Below are positions 1-5,700 of a stretch of 6,404 nucleotides of DNA, piece after piece (positions within the stretch are counted from its first letter, which is position 1; each line of letters starts with the position of its first letter). This DNA comes from Campylobacter sp. GTDB taxonomy: Bacteria; Campylobacterota; Campylobacteria; Campylobacterales; Campylobacteraceae. The DNA is taken from positions 1-6,404 of the forward strand of contig JAGAZK010000021.1 of NCBI GenBank assembly GCA_017940085.1, given 5' to 3'. Position numbers and translations under genes: made by a program. A model generated the notes under the pieces. It did not search any database and was not told the DNA's origin. It saw only the letters and a program-made list of their open reading frames with translations.

Positions 1-39
1 AGCAATAATTTGTGATTTTTTTGCCGAATCCAAAGCCAT
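1..39 (-). CDS. rpsO: 30S ribosomal protein S15, N-terminal fragment
   Basis: The minus strand reads ATG at 39-37 followed by 12 codons to the window edge, giving MALDSAKKSQIIA. This matches the start of epsilonproteobacterial S15 as I remember it (MALDSAKK...). S15 binds 16S rRNA and nucleates assembly of the small-subunit platform. A textbook AGGAGG ribosome binding site lies 5 bases upstream (complement of 45-50), and a sigma-70-like promoter sits further upstream. Only 13 of roughly 90 residues are visible, so the call rests on the N-terminus, the strong RBS and the position next to an Rrf2 gene and flhA, an order I recall from Campylobacter and Helicobacter. The predicted leader is only about 27 bases, which leaves little room for an E. 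coli-type S15 autoregulatory pseudoknot. Confidence 0.88.
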   Translation of the reverse strand, partial: MALDSAKKSQIIA

Positions 40-44
40 TTTGA

Positions 45-50
45 CCTCCT
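45..50 (-). promoter_or_regulatory. Ribosome binding site of rpsO
   Basis: The minus strand reads AGGAGG, a perfect anti-16S match, ending 5 bases before the rpsO ATG. It is stronger than the AAGGA-type sites of the other genes in the window, as expected for a highly translated ribosomal protein. Confidence 0.85.
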
Positions 51-72
51 GATTGGTGAAAATTGGAAGTGG

Positions 73-105
73 ATTATATCTAATCAAATCAAAAATATAG
101 CTTAA
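73..105 (-). promoter_or_regulatory. Sigma-70-type promoter of rpsO
   Basis: On the minus strand a perfect TATAAT (complement of 73-78) is preceded by T-rich sequence including TATATTTTTGATTTGATT. This is the Campylobacter promoter style: a -10 hexamer with a periodic T-rich upstream block instead of a fixed -35 box. Transcription would start near position 66. Confidence 0.7.
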
Positions 106-138
106 TTTATAAATAGACCAAAAAAGTCCTAAATCAAA

Positions 139-161
139 TTTTAGTTTATTTTTGATACAAT
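139..161 (+). promoter_or_regulatory. Sigma-70-type promoter of the rrf2-flhA operon
   Basis: The sequence runs from TTTTAGTTTA through TTTTTGA to TACAAT at 156-161, a close match to the Campylobacter housekeeping promoter (T-rich block, TTTTTG, then a TATAAT-like -10). Transcription should start near 168, leaving a leader of about 26 bases before the ATG at 194. I see no convincing sigma-54 or sigma-28 signature here, so the flhA transcript is probably made by the housekeeping sigma factor, as expected for an early flagellar gene. Confidence 0.72.
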
Positions 162-183
162 GGCGAAAAATTTCAGCACAAAC

Positions 184-187
184 AAGG
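184..187 (+). promoter_or_regulatory. Ribosome binding site that sets the rrf2 start
   Basis: AAGG lies 6 bases before the ATG at 194. An in-frame TTG at 152 would add 14 residues, but it overlaps the -10 element and lies upstream of the likely transcription start. The family N-terminus (M-x-x-T-K-A-x-E-Y-A-L) also begins at the ATG. These points together favour 194. Confidence 0.65.
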
Positions 188-193
188 CAATTT

Positions 194-598
194 ATGTTAT
201 TTACAAAAGCAAGCGAATACGCACTTTTATCAATGATTTTATTATCACAAAGCCAAACTCCAAAAGATGTAGAAGTAATGTCTAGTGAGCTAAATATTTC
301 CAAAAGCTTTTTGGCAAAAATTTTGCAAAATTTGGCAAGAGACGGTATTTTGACATCTTTTAAGGGTGCAAATGGCGGTTTTATACTAGCCACAAATCCA
401 AAATCAATAAGTATTAAAAAAATATTAGAAAGTGCGGAAAAAAAGCGAATTTCCGTATTTGAATGCAGTAATGACAAAGCAGATTGCCCAAGTCTTAGAA
501 GTGATACTTGTAAAATTTGGCCTATGTTTCATGCAATCCAATACAAAGTAGATGATTTTTTAGACACTATAACTCTAGCAGACATTATAAAGAGATAA
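194..598 (+). CDS. Rrf2/IscR-family transcriptional regulator
   Basis: This 134-residue protein has the Rrf2 fold: the N-terminal signature MLFTKASEYALLS, a winged helix-turn-helix with recognition-helix region SKSFLAKILQNLARDGIL (37-53), and the wing motif KGANGGF (57-63). Three cysteines, C91, C98 and C106 (C-x6-C-x7-C), sit where IscR and NsrR bind an Fe-S cluster, although IscR and NsrR use C-x5-C-x5-C spacing. The C-terminal FLDTITLADI resembles the IscR end FLNNITLGEL. Residue 8 is Glu, at the position where NsrR has its Asp ligand; the His three residues after the last Cys of IscR is absent. Such proteins sense iron-sulfur status, NO or redox state as DNA-binding dimers. The gene ends 3 bases before flhA, so the two are almost certainly cotranscribed. 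Cluster binding and target genes are inferred, not shown. Confidence 0.9.
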   Translation: MLFTKASEYALLSMILLSQSQTPKDVEVMSSELNISKSFLAKILQNLARDGILTSFKGANGGFILATNPKSISIKKILESAEKKRISVFECSNDKADCPSLRSDTCKIWPMFHAIQYKVDDFLDTITLADIIKR

Positions 599-601
599 AT
601 C

Positions 602-2776
602 GTGGCAAAAAGACGAAATATTTTGGAGCTTGTGGTTCCATTTTTAACGCCTATTATCGGATCTGCTACCAAAAGCAAACGACTTACAATGGTTGTGGGT
701 CTTTGTGTGATGCTGGTGATTATAGTTACGCCTTTGCCTGTTTTTGCTTTAGATTTTGTTTTAGTAATTTCGATTTTAATCTCAATTTTAGTAATTTTAA
801 CCGCAATTTATATCCCAAAACCAACTGATTTAAGCACATTTCCTACTGTAGTTTTGCTTGTTACTATGTTTAGACTTGCTCTAAATATTGCTACGACAAA
901 GCAAATTCTTTTACATGGTTATGAAGGAGAAAAAGCCGTCAGTGAGTTAATTAGAGCTTTTGGCAATTTTGTTGTCGGCGGAAATATGGTAGTTGGTGTG
1001 ATTGTTTTTTGTATTTTGGTGCTTATAAATTTTATGGTCGTTACCAAAGGCTCAACCAGAGTTTCTGAAGTTCAAGCTAGATTTACCCTAGATTCAATGC
1101 CTGGAAAACAAATGGCAATAGATGCGGATTTAAATGCAGGTTTGATAGATGAGCCAACAGCAAGAGCTAGGCGTCAAGAAATCATTGCTGAAGCAAATTT
1201 TTATGGAGCAATGGACGGATCGAGTAAATTTATCAAAGGCGATGCGATTGCTGGGATTATCATCACGATTGTAAATATTATCGGTGGATTTTTAATAGGT
1301 GTTTTTCAATACGATATGGAAATGGCAGAATCTGCACGAACTTTTACTATTTTGACTATCGGAGATGGCTTAGTTAGTCAGCTTCCTAGCCTTGTCGTTT
1401 CTACTGCTACGGCTATCATTATAACTCGCTCTAGCAAAGATAGCGATGATTTCGCAGAAGGTGCGGTAAATCAGCTATTTAGCGATTATAAAGTGCTTTA
1501 TATGGTATCTCTGATAGCATTTATTTTAGTTTTTCTTCCGGGTTTTCCGCGTTTAGCTTTAGGATTTTTTGCTTTAGTATTTTTTGTATTGGCATTTGTA
1601 ATACAAAACATAAAAGATGGCAAAATTTCTATAAAATCTGCCGATGATTTGTCTCCACAAGCCCAAAGCACCCAAGCTGGTGCTGCTCCAGCTACTAGAC
1701 CAAAAAAATCAGATGCAGAAATCGCAAAAGAAGAACAAGCCAAAATTGATGATATTTTAAAAATGGAAATTTTAGAATTAGATTTGGGTTATGGGCTTTT
1801 GAAACTGGCTGATAGTGAATTAATCGAGAGAATTCGTGCTATGAGAAGAGATATAGCTAAATCTTTGGGATTTTTGATGCCAAAAATTAGAATTAGAGAT
1901 GATCTTACGCTCTTGCCAAATGATTATAAATTTAAACTCAAAGGCGTAACAATAGGCTTTGGCAATATATATACTGATAAATTTCTTGCTATGGATAGCG
2001 GTTATGTGAGTGAGGGAATTGATGGGATTCCTACAAAAGAGCCAGCTTTTGGGCTAGATGCTTTGTGGATAGATCAAAACGCCAAAGAAGATGCTATTTT
2101 GGCTGGTTATACAGTAGTAGAGCCAGCAGGAGTAATTTCAACTCATATGAGTGAGCTTGTCAAACAAAATGCAAGTGAGCTTTTAACCAAACAAGAAGTT
2201 CAAAATTTGCTTGACAAACTCAAATCCGAATATCCTGTCGTAGTCGAAGAAACACTAAGAATAGCAAATGTCGGACTTATTCAAAAAGTCTTAAAAGCAC
2301 TTTTAAAAGACAATATTCCTATCAAAGATATGCTTACTATTTTAGATGCTGTTTCAGAAGTAGCAGAGATTAGCAAAGATGTAGATATGATAACTGAGCA
2401 TGTCAGAGCCGCACTTTCACGCGTAATCACAGCTATGTATAGTGATGATAAAGGTCAGCTTAAATTTTATATCCTAGATAGTGCAGCCCAACAAAAACTC
2501 ACAGAAGCTGTTAGTTACAAAGACGGCAAATATCGTCTTTTGATCAATGTCGCACAAACTTCAGCTATTGTTAGCGCACTCAAAAAACAAAGAGAAGCTA
2601 GATCTATTTCCGAAACAGACGGCGATATGGTAGTTTGCGTAGATCCTAGCATTCGTAAGTTTATCTCAGATGTTTGTCAAAACTTCGCACTTGGCATTGT
2701 AGTGCTAAGTTTCGCAGAAATCGCCAAAGATGCTTCATTTGAAACACTAGGCATTATTGATATTCCAGAACTCTAA
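602..2776 (+). CDS. flhA: Flagellar type III export gate protein FlhA
   Basis: This inner-membrane protein forms the nonameric gate of the flagellar export apparatus; it helps use proton motive force and docks chaperone-substrate complexes. Its 724 residues match the usual length. About eight hydrophobic segments fall within roughly 28-336. The FHIPEP signature FRLALNIATT is at 90-99. The cytoplasmic loop carries STRVSEVQARFTLD (151-164), PGKQMAIDAD (167-176) and MDGSSKFIKGDAIAG (204-218); R153, R160, D164 and D214 align with Salmonella R147, R154, D158 and D208, by alignment from memory. An Ala/Gln/Pro-rich linker (about 345-370) leads to the soluble C-terminal domain (about 380-724), which ends FETLGIIDIPEL. 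The start is GTG, 3 bases after the rrf2 stop, with only a weak AAGAGA site at 590-595; the MAK start agrees with C. jejuni FlhA. No truncation or frameshift is seen. Translational coupling to rrf2 is likely. Confidence 0.97.
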   Translation: MAKRRNILELVVPFLTPIIGSATKSKRLTMVVGLCVMLVIIVTPLPVFALDFVLVISILISILVILTAIYIPKPTDLSTFPTVVLLVTMFRLALNIATTKQILLHGYEGEKAVSELIRAFGNFVVGGNMVVGVIVFCILVLINFMVVTKGSTRVSEVQARFTLDSMPGKQMAIDADLNAGLIDEPTARARRQEIIAEANFYGAMDGSSKFIKGDAIAGIIITIVNIIGGFLIGVFQYDMEMAESARTFTILTIGDGLVSQLPSLVVSTATAIIITRSSKDSDDFAEGAVNQLFSDYKVLYMVSLIAFILVFLPGFPRLALGFFALVFFVLAFVIQNIKDGKISIKSADDLSPQAQSTQAGAAPATRPKKSDAEIAKEEQAKIDDILKMEILELDLGYGLLKLADSELIERIRAMRRDIAKSLGFLMPKIRIRDDLTLLPNDYKFKLKGVTIGFGNIYTDKFLAMDSGYVSEGIDGIPTKEPAFGLDALWIDQNAKEDAILAGYTVVEPAGVISTHMSELVKQNASELLTKQEVQNLLDKLKSEYPVVVEETLRIANVGLIQKVLKALLKDNIPIKDMLTILDAVSEVAEISKDVDMITEHVRAALSRVITAMYSDDKGQLKFYILDSAAQQKLTEAVSYKDGKYRLLINVAQTSAIVSALKKQREARSISETDGDMVVCVDPSIRKFISDVCQNFALGIVVLSFAEIAKDASFETLGIIDIPEL

Positions 2777-2784
2777 GGACAAAA

Positions 2785-3804
2785 ATGAAAATAATTCATC
2801 TTAGCCATACTGATCTTGACGGATATGCTTGTCAATTTATCACAAATTTTTATTTAAAAAATGTCAAATTTTATAATTCAAATTATGGCAAAGAAATCGA
2901 TGAAAAATTTAATCAAATTTTAGAATTTATCGGCTATGATGAAGCTGTCGTTTTGATTACGGATTTAAATTTAACTCCAAATCAATGCCAAATTTATGAA
3001 AATTTAATAAAAGACAAGCAAATCAAATTAATTTTATTAGATCACCACCAAAGCGGACTTGAGTGTATGAATAAATTTGCTTGGTATTTTTTGGATAGCT
3101 CTAGGTGTGCTACTAAGATAGTTTATGATTTTTTTAGCTCAATTTATGGCCAAAATGAGCAAATATCTAAATTTGCCAAAGTCGTAAATGCTGTGGATAT
3201 TTGGCTAAAAGATGATGATTATTTTGAGCTTGGCAAGGTTTGTATGAATGCAATTGCTGCAGCTAAAGAAATCAATAAAGTAATGTTTGAAGATGAGCAT
3301 ATAAAATATTTGTTTTATTTGATGAGTAAATTTAGTGAATTTATAGGTGCGAATAATGCTCACATCGCACTTGATAATGCTATTCATAATATCAAAAAAG
3401 ATTTTTTCAAATCCGCTCAAGATGATACTTTGAGCAATTTAATTTCAGCTTATTTAGTAGCTCTTTTGAGTGCCAATAAAGACAAATTTAGTATATTTTA
3501 TGGCGATTTTAAAGGTATTTTGACTCACAATATCGGAAGCACTTCGGTTATAGGCAATGATTTTTTACTTGCAAATCCTGATTTTGACTTTTTTATTGAT
3601 GTTACGAGCAAAAAAACTCTAAGTTTTAGAGCCAATGGCAAAGTAGATGTCAGCCAAATGGCAAAGAATTTAGTCGGTGGCGGCGGTCATATAAATGCGA
3701 GCGGTGGATTTTTTACCAATTTTAAAGACGGCTTTAATTATTCTTTAATCAAAGCCCAAATTGTAGAATTAATAGACAAAAAAACAAAGGACAAAAATGA
3801 ATAA
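2785..3804 (+). CDS. DHH-DHHA1 family phosphoesterase (NrnB-like)
   Basis: The 339 residues carry the DHH motifs for two-metal binding: SHTDLDG (7-13, with D10 and D12), D60 in TDLNL, DHHQ (86-89) and D138 in NAVDIW. A C-terminal DHHA1 domain follows with SFRANGKVDV (280-289) and the glycine loop GGGGHINASGG (298-308). No signal peptide, membrane segment, PAS or GGDEF domain is visible, so it is a stand-alone cytosolic enzyme. The family hydrolyses phosphodiesters in pAp, nanoRNA or cyclic dinucleotides. The SH-x-DLDG form of motif I resembles B. subtilis NrnB more than NrnA, as I recall them; the substrate cannot be fixed from sequence. TAAGGA at 2774-2779 joins the flhA stop to this gene's ribosome binding site, and its own 3' end overlaps the next gene by 8 bases. 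A DHH gene next to flhA also occurs, from memory, in C. jejuni (Cj0881c) and H. pylori (HP1042). Confidence 0.88.
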   Translation: MKIIHLSHTDLDGYACQFITNFYLKNVKFYNSNYGKEIDEKFNQILEFIGYDEAVVLITDLNLTPNQCQIYENLIKDKQIKLILLDHHQSGLECMNKFAWYFLDSSRCATKIVYDFFSSIYGQNEQISKFAKVVNAVDIWLKDDDYFELGKVCMNAIAAAKEINKVMFEDEHIKYLFYLMSKFSEFIGANNAHIALDNAIHNIKKDFFKSAQDDTLSNLISAYLVALLSANKDKFSIFYGDFKGILTHNIGSTSVIGNDFLLANPDFDFFIDVTSKKTLSFRANGKVDVSQMAKNLVGGGGHINASGGFFTNFKDGFNYSLIKAQIVELIDKKTKDKNE

Positions 3805-4021
3805 TGAAATCACTTTAGAAGATCTTAGTTATGAGCTTGATTTGATGCTTCAAGCGACTTTATTTTATGCAGGGGTCAAAAAATCAAATTTAGCCAAAGC
3901 TTGTGATATTTATGTAGAAAATATTGATGAAATACTAGAAAATTCGACTTCCGAAGGTGTTGATGAGATAATTGAAGTAATCGAATATCTCAAAAAACAT
4001 CACAAAGATTTGTTTGAATAA
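3797..4021 (+). CDS. Small acidic protein of unknown function
   Basis: This 74-residue protein is very acidic (17 Asp/Glu against 6 Lys and no Arg). It appears mainly helical, with no signal peptide or membrane segment; one Cys is present (C36). I recognise no domain. The stretch GVKKSNLAKACDIYVENIDEI... (from 26) has the rhythm of a helix-turn-helix pair, but the acidity argues against simple DNA binding. The ATG overlaps the DHH gene end by 8 bases, and the ribosome binding site AAAGGA (3786-3791) lies inside that gene, which points to translational coupling. The spacing and codon use fit a real gene. I recall a small hypothetical at the same place in C. jejuni (Cj0880c), but homology is not verified. 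A role as a partner of the DHH enzyme is only a guess from the overlap. Confidence 0.8.
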   Translation: MNNEITLEDLSYELDLMLQATLFYAGVKKSNLAKACDIYVENIDEILENSTSEGVDEIIEVIEYLKKHHKDLFE

Positions 4022-4031
4022 AGGATTTTAA

Positions 4032-4196
4032 ATGCTTGGATATGCAGTTATTTTTTTGATTATTGCGATTATTGCTGGACTTTTGGGCTTTGGCGGGATC
4101 GCAGGAACTAGTGCTTGGATAGCAAAAGTCTTATTTATCGTATTTATAGTGCTTTTTGTAATTTCATTTGTGCTTAAATTGTTTCGCCGTAGATAA
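4032..4196 (+). CDS. DUF1328-type small membrane protein
   Basis: This short gene encodes 54 residues beginning [10 protein letters not shown] and ending KLFRRR. There are two hydrophobic segments (about 3-20 and 30-49) around the loop [14 protein letters not shown] (19-32). This pattern, [18 protein letters not shown] then [15 protein letters not shown], matches the DUF1328/YtjA family of roughly 50-60-residue inner-membrane proteins of unknown function, as remembered. The Arg-rich tail suggests a cytosolic C-terminus by the positive-inside rule. The ribosome binding site AAGGA (4021-4025) overlaps the previous stop codon (TAAGGA), so this is the last gene of the flhA operon. In E. coli and Pseudomonas such proteins are linked to envelope stress in some datasets, but no role can be assigned here. 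Confidence 0.85.
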   Translation: MLGYAVIFLIIAIIAGLLGFGGIAGTSAWIAKVLFIVFIVLFVISFVLKLFRRR

Positions 4197-4215
4197 GGCT
4201 AAATTTAGTCTTTTT
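4195..4215 (+). terminator. Possible weak terminator after the flhA operon
   Basis: AAGGCTA (4195-4201) can pair with TAGTCTT (4206-4212) around an AATT loop, including one G-U pair, and is followed by three more T residues. The stem is short and AT-rich, so termination would be partial at best. The same T run also forms the T-rich part of the promoter downstream. Confidence 0.3.
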
Positions 4216-4224
4216 GGCTATAAT
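4204..4224 (+). promoter_or_regulatory. Sigma-70-type promoter of the DAHP synthase gene
   Basis: TTTAGTC, then TTTTTGG (4211-4217) and a perfect TATAAT (4219-4224), match the Campylobacter housekeeping promoter very well. Transcription should begin near 4231, giving a leader of about 20 bases. This makes the gene independent of the upstream flagellar operon, though read-through could add to its expression. Confidence 0.75.
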
Positions 4225-4251
4225 CACGCATTTTAAATTTAAGGATTTTAT

Positions 4252-5598
4252 ATGCAGTGGGATAAAAATTCGTGGCGAAATTATAATATTTTACAACAAC
4301 CAATCTACCCAGATCAAACGGCTTTAAAAGAAGTAGAAAATAAGCTTTCAAATTTACCACCGCTTGTATTTGCTGGTGAAGCAAGAGCTCTAAAAGCAGA
4401 ACTCGCCCAAGCGACTTTGGGCAAAAGTTTTTTGTTGCAAGGCGGAGATTGCGCTGAGAGTTTTGATAATTTTAGTGCAAATGGCATTAGAGATATGTTT
4501 AAGGTGCTTTTGCAAATGGCGATAGTTTTGACATTTGCAGGTGGTTGTCCTGTAGTAAAAGTAGGGCGAGTAGCAGGGCAATTTGCTAAGCCAAGATCTA
4601 GCGATTTTGAAGAGCAAAACGGCGTGAAATTGCCTAGTTATCGTGGTGATATAATAAATAATTTTGAATTTAATGAATCCGCTAGGGTGCCAGATCCAAA
4701 AAGAATGATAGATGCGTATTATCAATCAGCTTCTACGCTAAATTTACTCAGAGCTTTTTCAAATGGTGGTTTGGCAAATTTGCATGAAGTTCATCGTTGG
4801 AATTTGGGATTTTTGAAAAAGACAGAATTTGAGGGTAAATTTGAAGAATTAGCATCAAATTTGACCCAAACACTTAAATTTATGGAAGCTTGCGGTATCA
4901 CTACACAAAATACTCCAGAGCTAAATTCAACCAAGCTTTACACTTCGCATGAAGCATTGCTTTTGCCTTATGAAGAAGCTCTTACAAGAATTGATAGTTT
5001 AAGTGGAGAGTGGTATGATTGTTCGGCTCATATGCTTTGGATAGGCGAGAGAACTCGTGGAGAAAATGACGCTCATGTGCATTTTCTAAGTGGTATCAAA
5101 AACCCAATTGGTTGCAAAATTGGTCCAAACGCACAGCCACAAGATATAATAAATTTAGCCAACAAACTAAATCCACAAAATGAAGCAGGTCGTCTAAATA
5201 TCATCATTAGAATGGGTGCTGATAAAATACAGAGCGTTTTGCCAAATTTATTAAATACAGCCAAAAAAGAAGGTCTAAATTTGCTTTGGAGCATAGATCC
5301 TATGCACGGAAATACCGTTAAAACAAGCACAGGATTTAAAACTAGAGAATTTGATAAAATCATGCAAGAAGTAAAAAGCTTTTTTGAGATTCACCAGTCT
5401 TGTGGGACAATTGCTGGTGGAGTTCATTTAGAAATGACTGGTCAAGATGTTACAGAATGCACTGGTGGGTCGTTTAAACTCACAGAATTTGATCTCAAAG
5501 ATCGCTACGAAACCCAATGCGATCCACGCTTAAACGCAGATCAAGCACTAGAACTTGCTTTTATGATAGCAGATCTTGTCAAAAAAGCTAGAAAATAA
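4252..5598 (+). CDS. aroG: Class II 3-deoxy-D-arabino-heptulosonate 7-phosphate synthase
   Basis: This cytosolic enzyme condenses phosphoenolpyruvate with erythrose 4-phosphate to DAHP, the first step of the shikimate pathway. It is the plant/mycobacterial class II type. Motifs in order: [11 protein letters not shown] (61-71), [14 protein letters not shown] (103-116), SYRGD (129-133), IGERTR (264-269), KIGP (289-292), IRMGA (319-323), DPMHGNT (349-355), [18 protein letters not shown] (389-406) and CDPRLN (423-428). C67, H352, E394 and D424 match the four metal ligands of M. tuberculosis DAHPS (C87, H369, E411, D441). R106, E266, K289 and R320 match its active-site residues. At 448 residues it is near the 462 of that enzyme, with the N-terminal region about 20 residues shorter, part of the region used for aromatic feedback binding there. 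No chorismate mutase domain is fused. AAGGA at 4241-4245 supports the ATG. The gene symbol follows common usage for this class. Confidence 0.96.
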   Translation: MQWDKNSWRNYNILQQPIYPDQTALKEVENKLSNLPPLVFAGEARALKAELAQATLGKSFLLQGGDCAESFDNFSANGIRDMFKVLLQMAIVLTFAGGCPVVKVGRVAGQFAKPRSSDFEEQNGVKLPSYRGDIINNFEFNESARVPDPKRMIDAYYQSASTLNLLRAFSNGGLANLHEVHRWNLGFLKKTEFEGKFEELASNLTQTLKFMEACGITTQNTPELNSTKLYTSHEALLLPYEEALTRIDSLSGEWYDCSAHMLWIGERTRGENDAHVHFLSGIKNPIGCKIGPNAQPQDIINLANKLNPQNEAGRLNIIIRMGADKIQSVLPNLLNTAKKEGLNLLWSIDPMHGNTVKTSTGFKTREFDKIMQEVKSFFEIHQSCGTIAGGVHLEMTGQDVTECTGGSFKLTEFDLKDRYETQCDPRLNADQALELAFMIADLVKKARK

Positions 5599-5606
5599 AT
5601 TTATTG

Positions 5607-5640
5607 ATTAAATTTAATTAAATTTGGCATTAAATTTGGC
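5607..5640. repeat. Tandem 12-base repeat between aroG and aspS
   Basis: ATTAAATTTGGC occurs twice with no gap (5617-5628 and 5629-5640). It is preceded by ATTAAATTTA (5607-5616), a shortened and altered copy. The first copies also create a perfect 16-base AT-only palindrome, AAATTTAATTAAATTT (5610-5625). It lies after the aroG stop and about 28 bases upstream of the aspS -10 box. It may come from slippage in AT-rich DNA; no function is shown. Confidence 0.85.
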
Positions 5641-5650
5641 TTGATACTAA

Positions 5651-5673
5651 ATTTAGCTAATTTATATTATAAT
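5651..5673 (+). promoter_or_regulatory. Sigma-70-type promoter of aspS
   Basis: A perfect TATAAT at 5668-5673 follows AT-rich sequence with TTTAGC and TTTATAT. Transcription would start near 5680, giving a leader of about 20 bases. The T-rich block is less regular than at the other promoters in this window, so the upstream boundary is approximate. Confidence 0.62.
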
Positions 5674-5700
5674 CTTAATTTTTATTTTGAAAGGAAAAAT

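Noticed and set aside
163..177. Near-dyad GCGAAAAATTTCAGC just after the rrf2 -10 box
   Set aside because: The arms pair only with a bulge and AT-rich sequence makes this common; it is too weak to call an operator.
314..326. Perfect dyad GCAAAAATTTTGC inside rrf2
   Set aside because: It encodes part of the recognition-helix region (AKIL) using common AAA, ATT and TTG codons, so codon use explains it; there is no promoter or terminator context.
1634..1711. Ala/Gln/Pro-rich, low-complexity segment of flhA as a possible insertion or fusion point
   Set aside because: A variable flexible linker between the membrane and cytoplasmic domains is normal for FlhA and the total length is standard.
1498..1743. 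Minus-strand open frame of 81 codons inside flhA
   Set aside because: It lies wholly within the well-matched flhA coding region, has no ribosome binding site that I can see and its translation resembles no family.
3205..3420. Minus-strand open frame of 71 codons inside the DHH gene
   Set aside because: It is antisense to intact coding sequence and the product is a low-complexity Ile/Phe/Lys string typical of AT-rich antisense.
4390..4725. Minus-strand open frame of 111 codons inside aroG
   Set aside because: It overlaps the conserved class II DAHP synthase motifs in another frame and shows no recognisable domain or start signal.
5073..5363. Minus-strand open frame of 96 codons inside aroG
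   Set aside because: It is an antisense shadow of the metal-site region of aroG; its hydrophobic look comes from the reversed codons.
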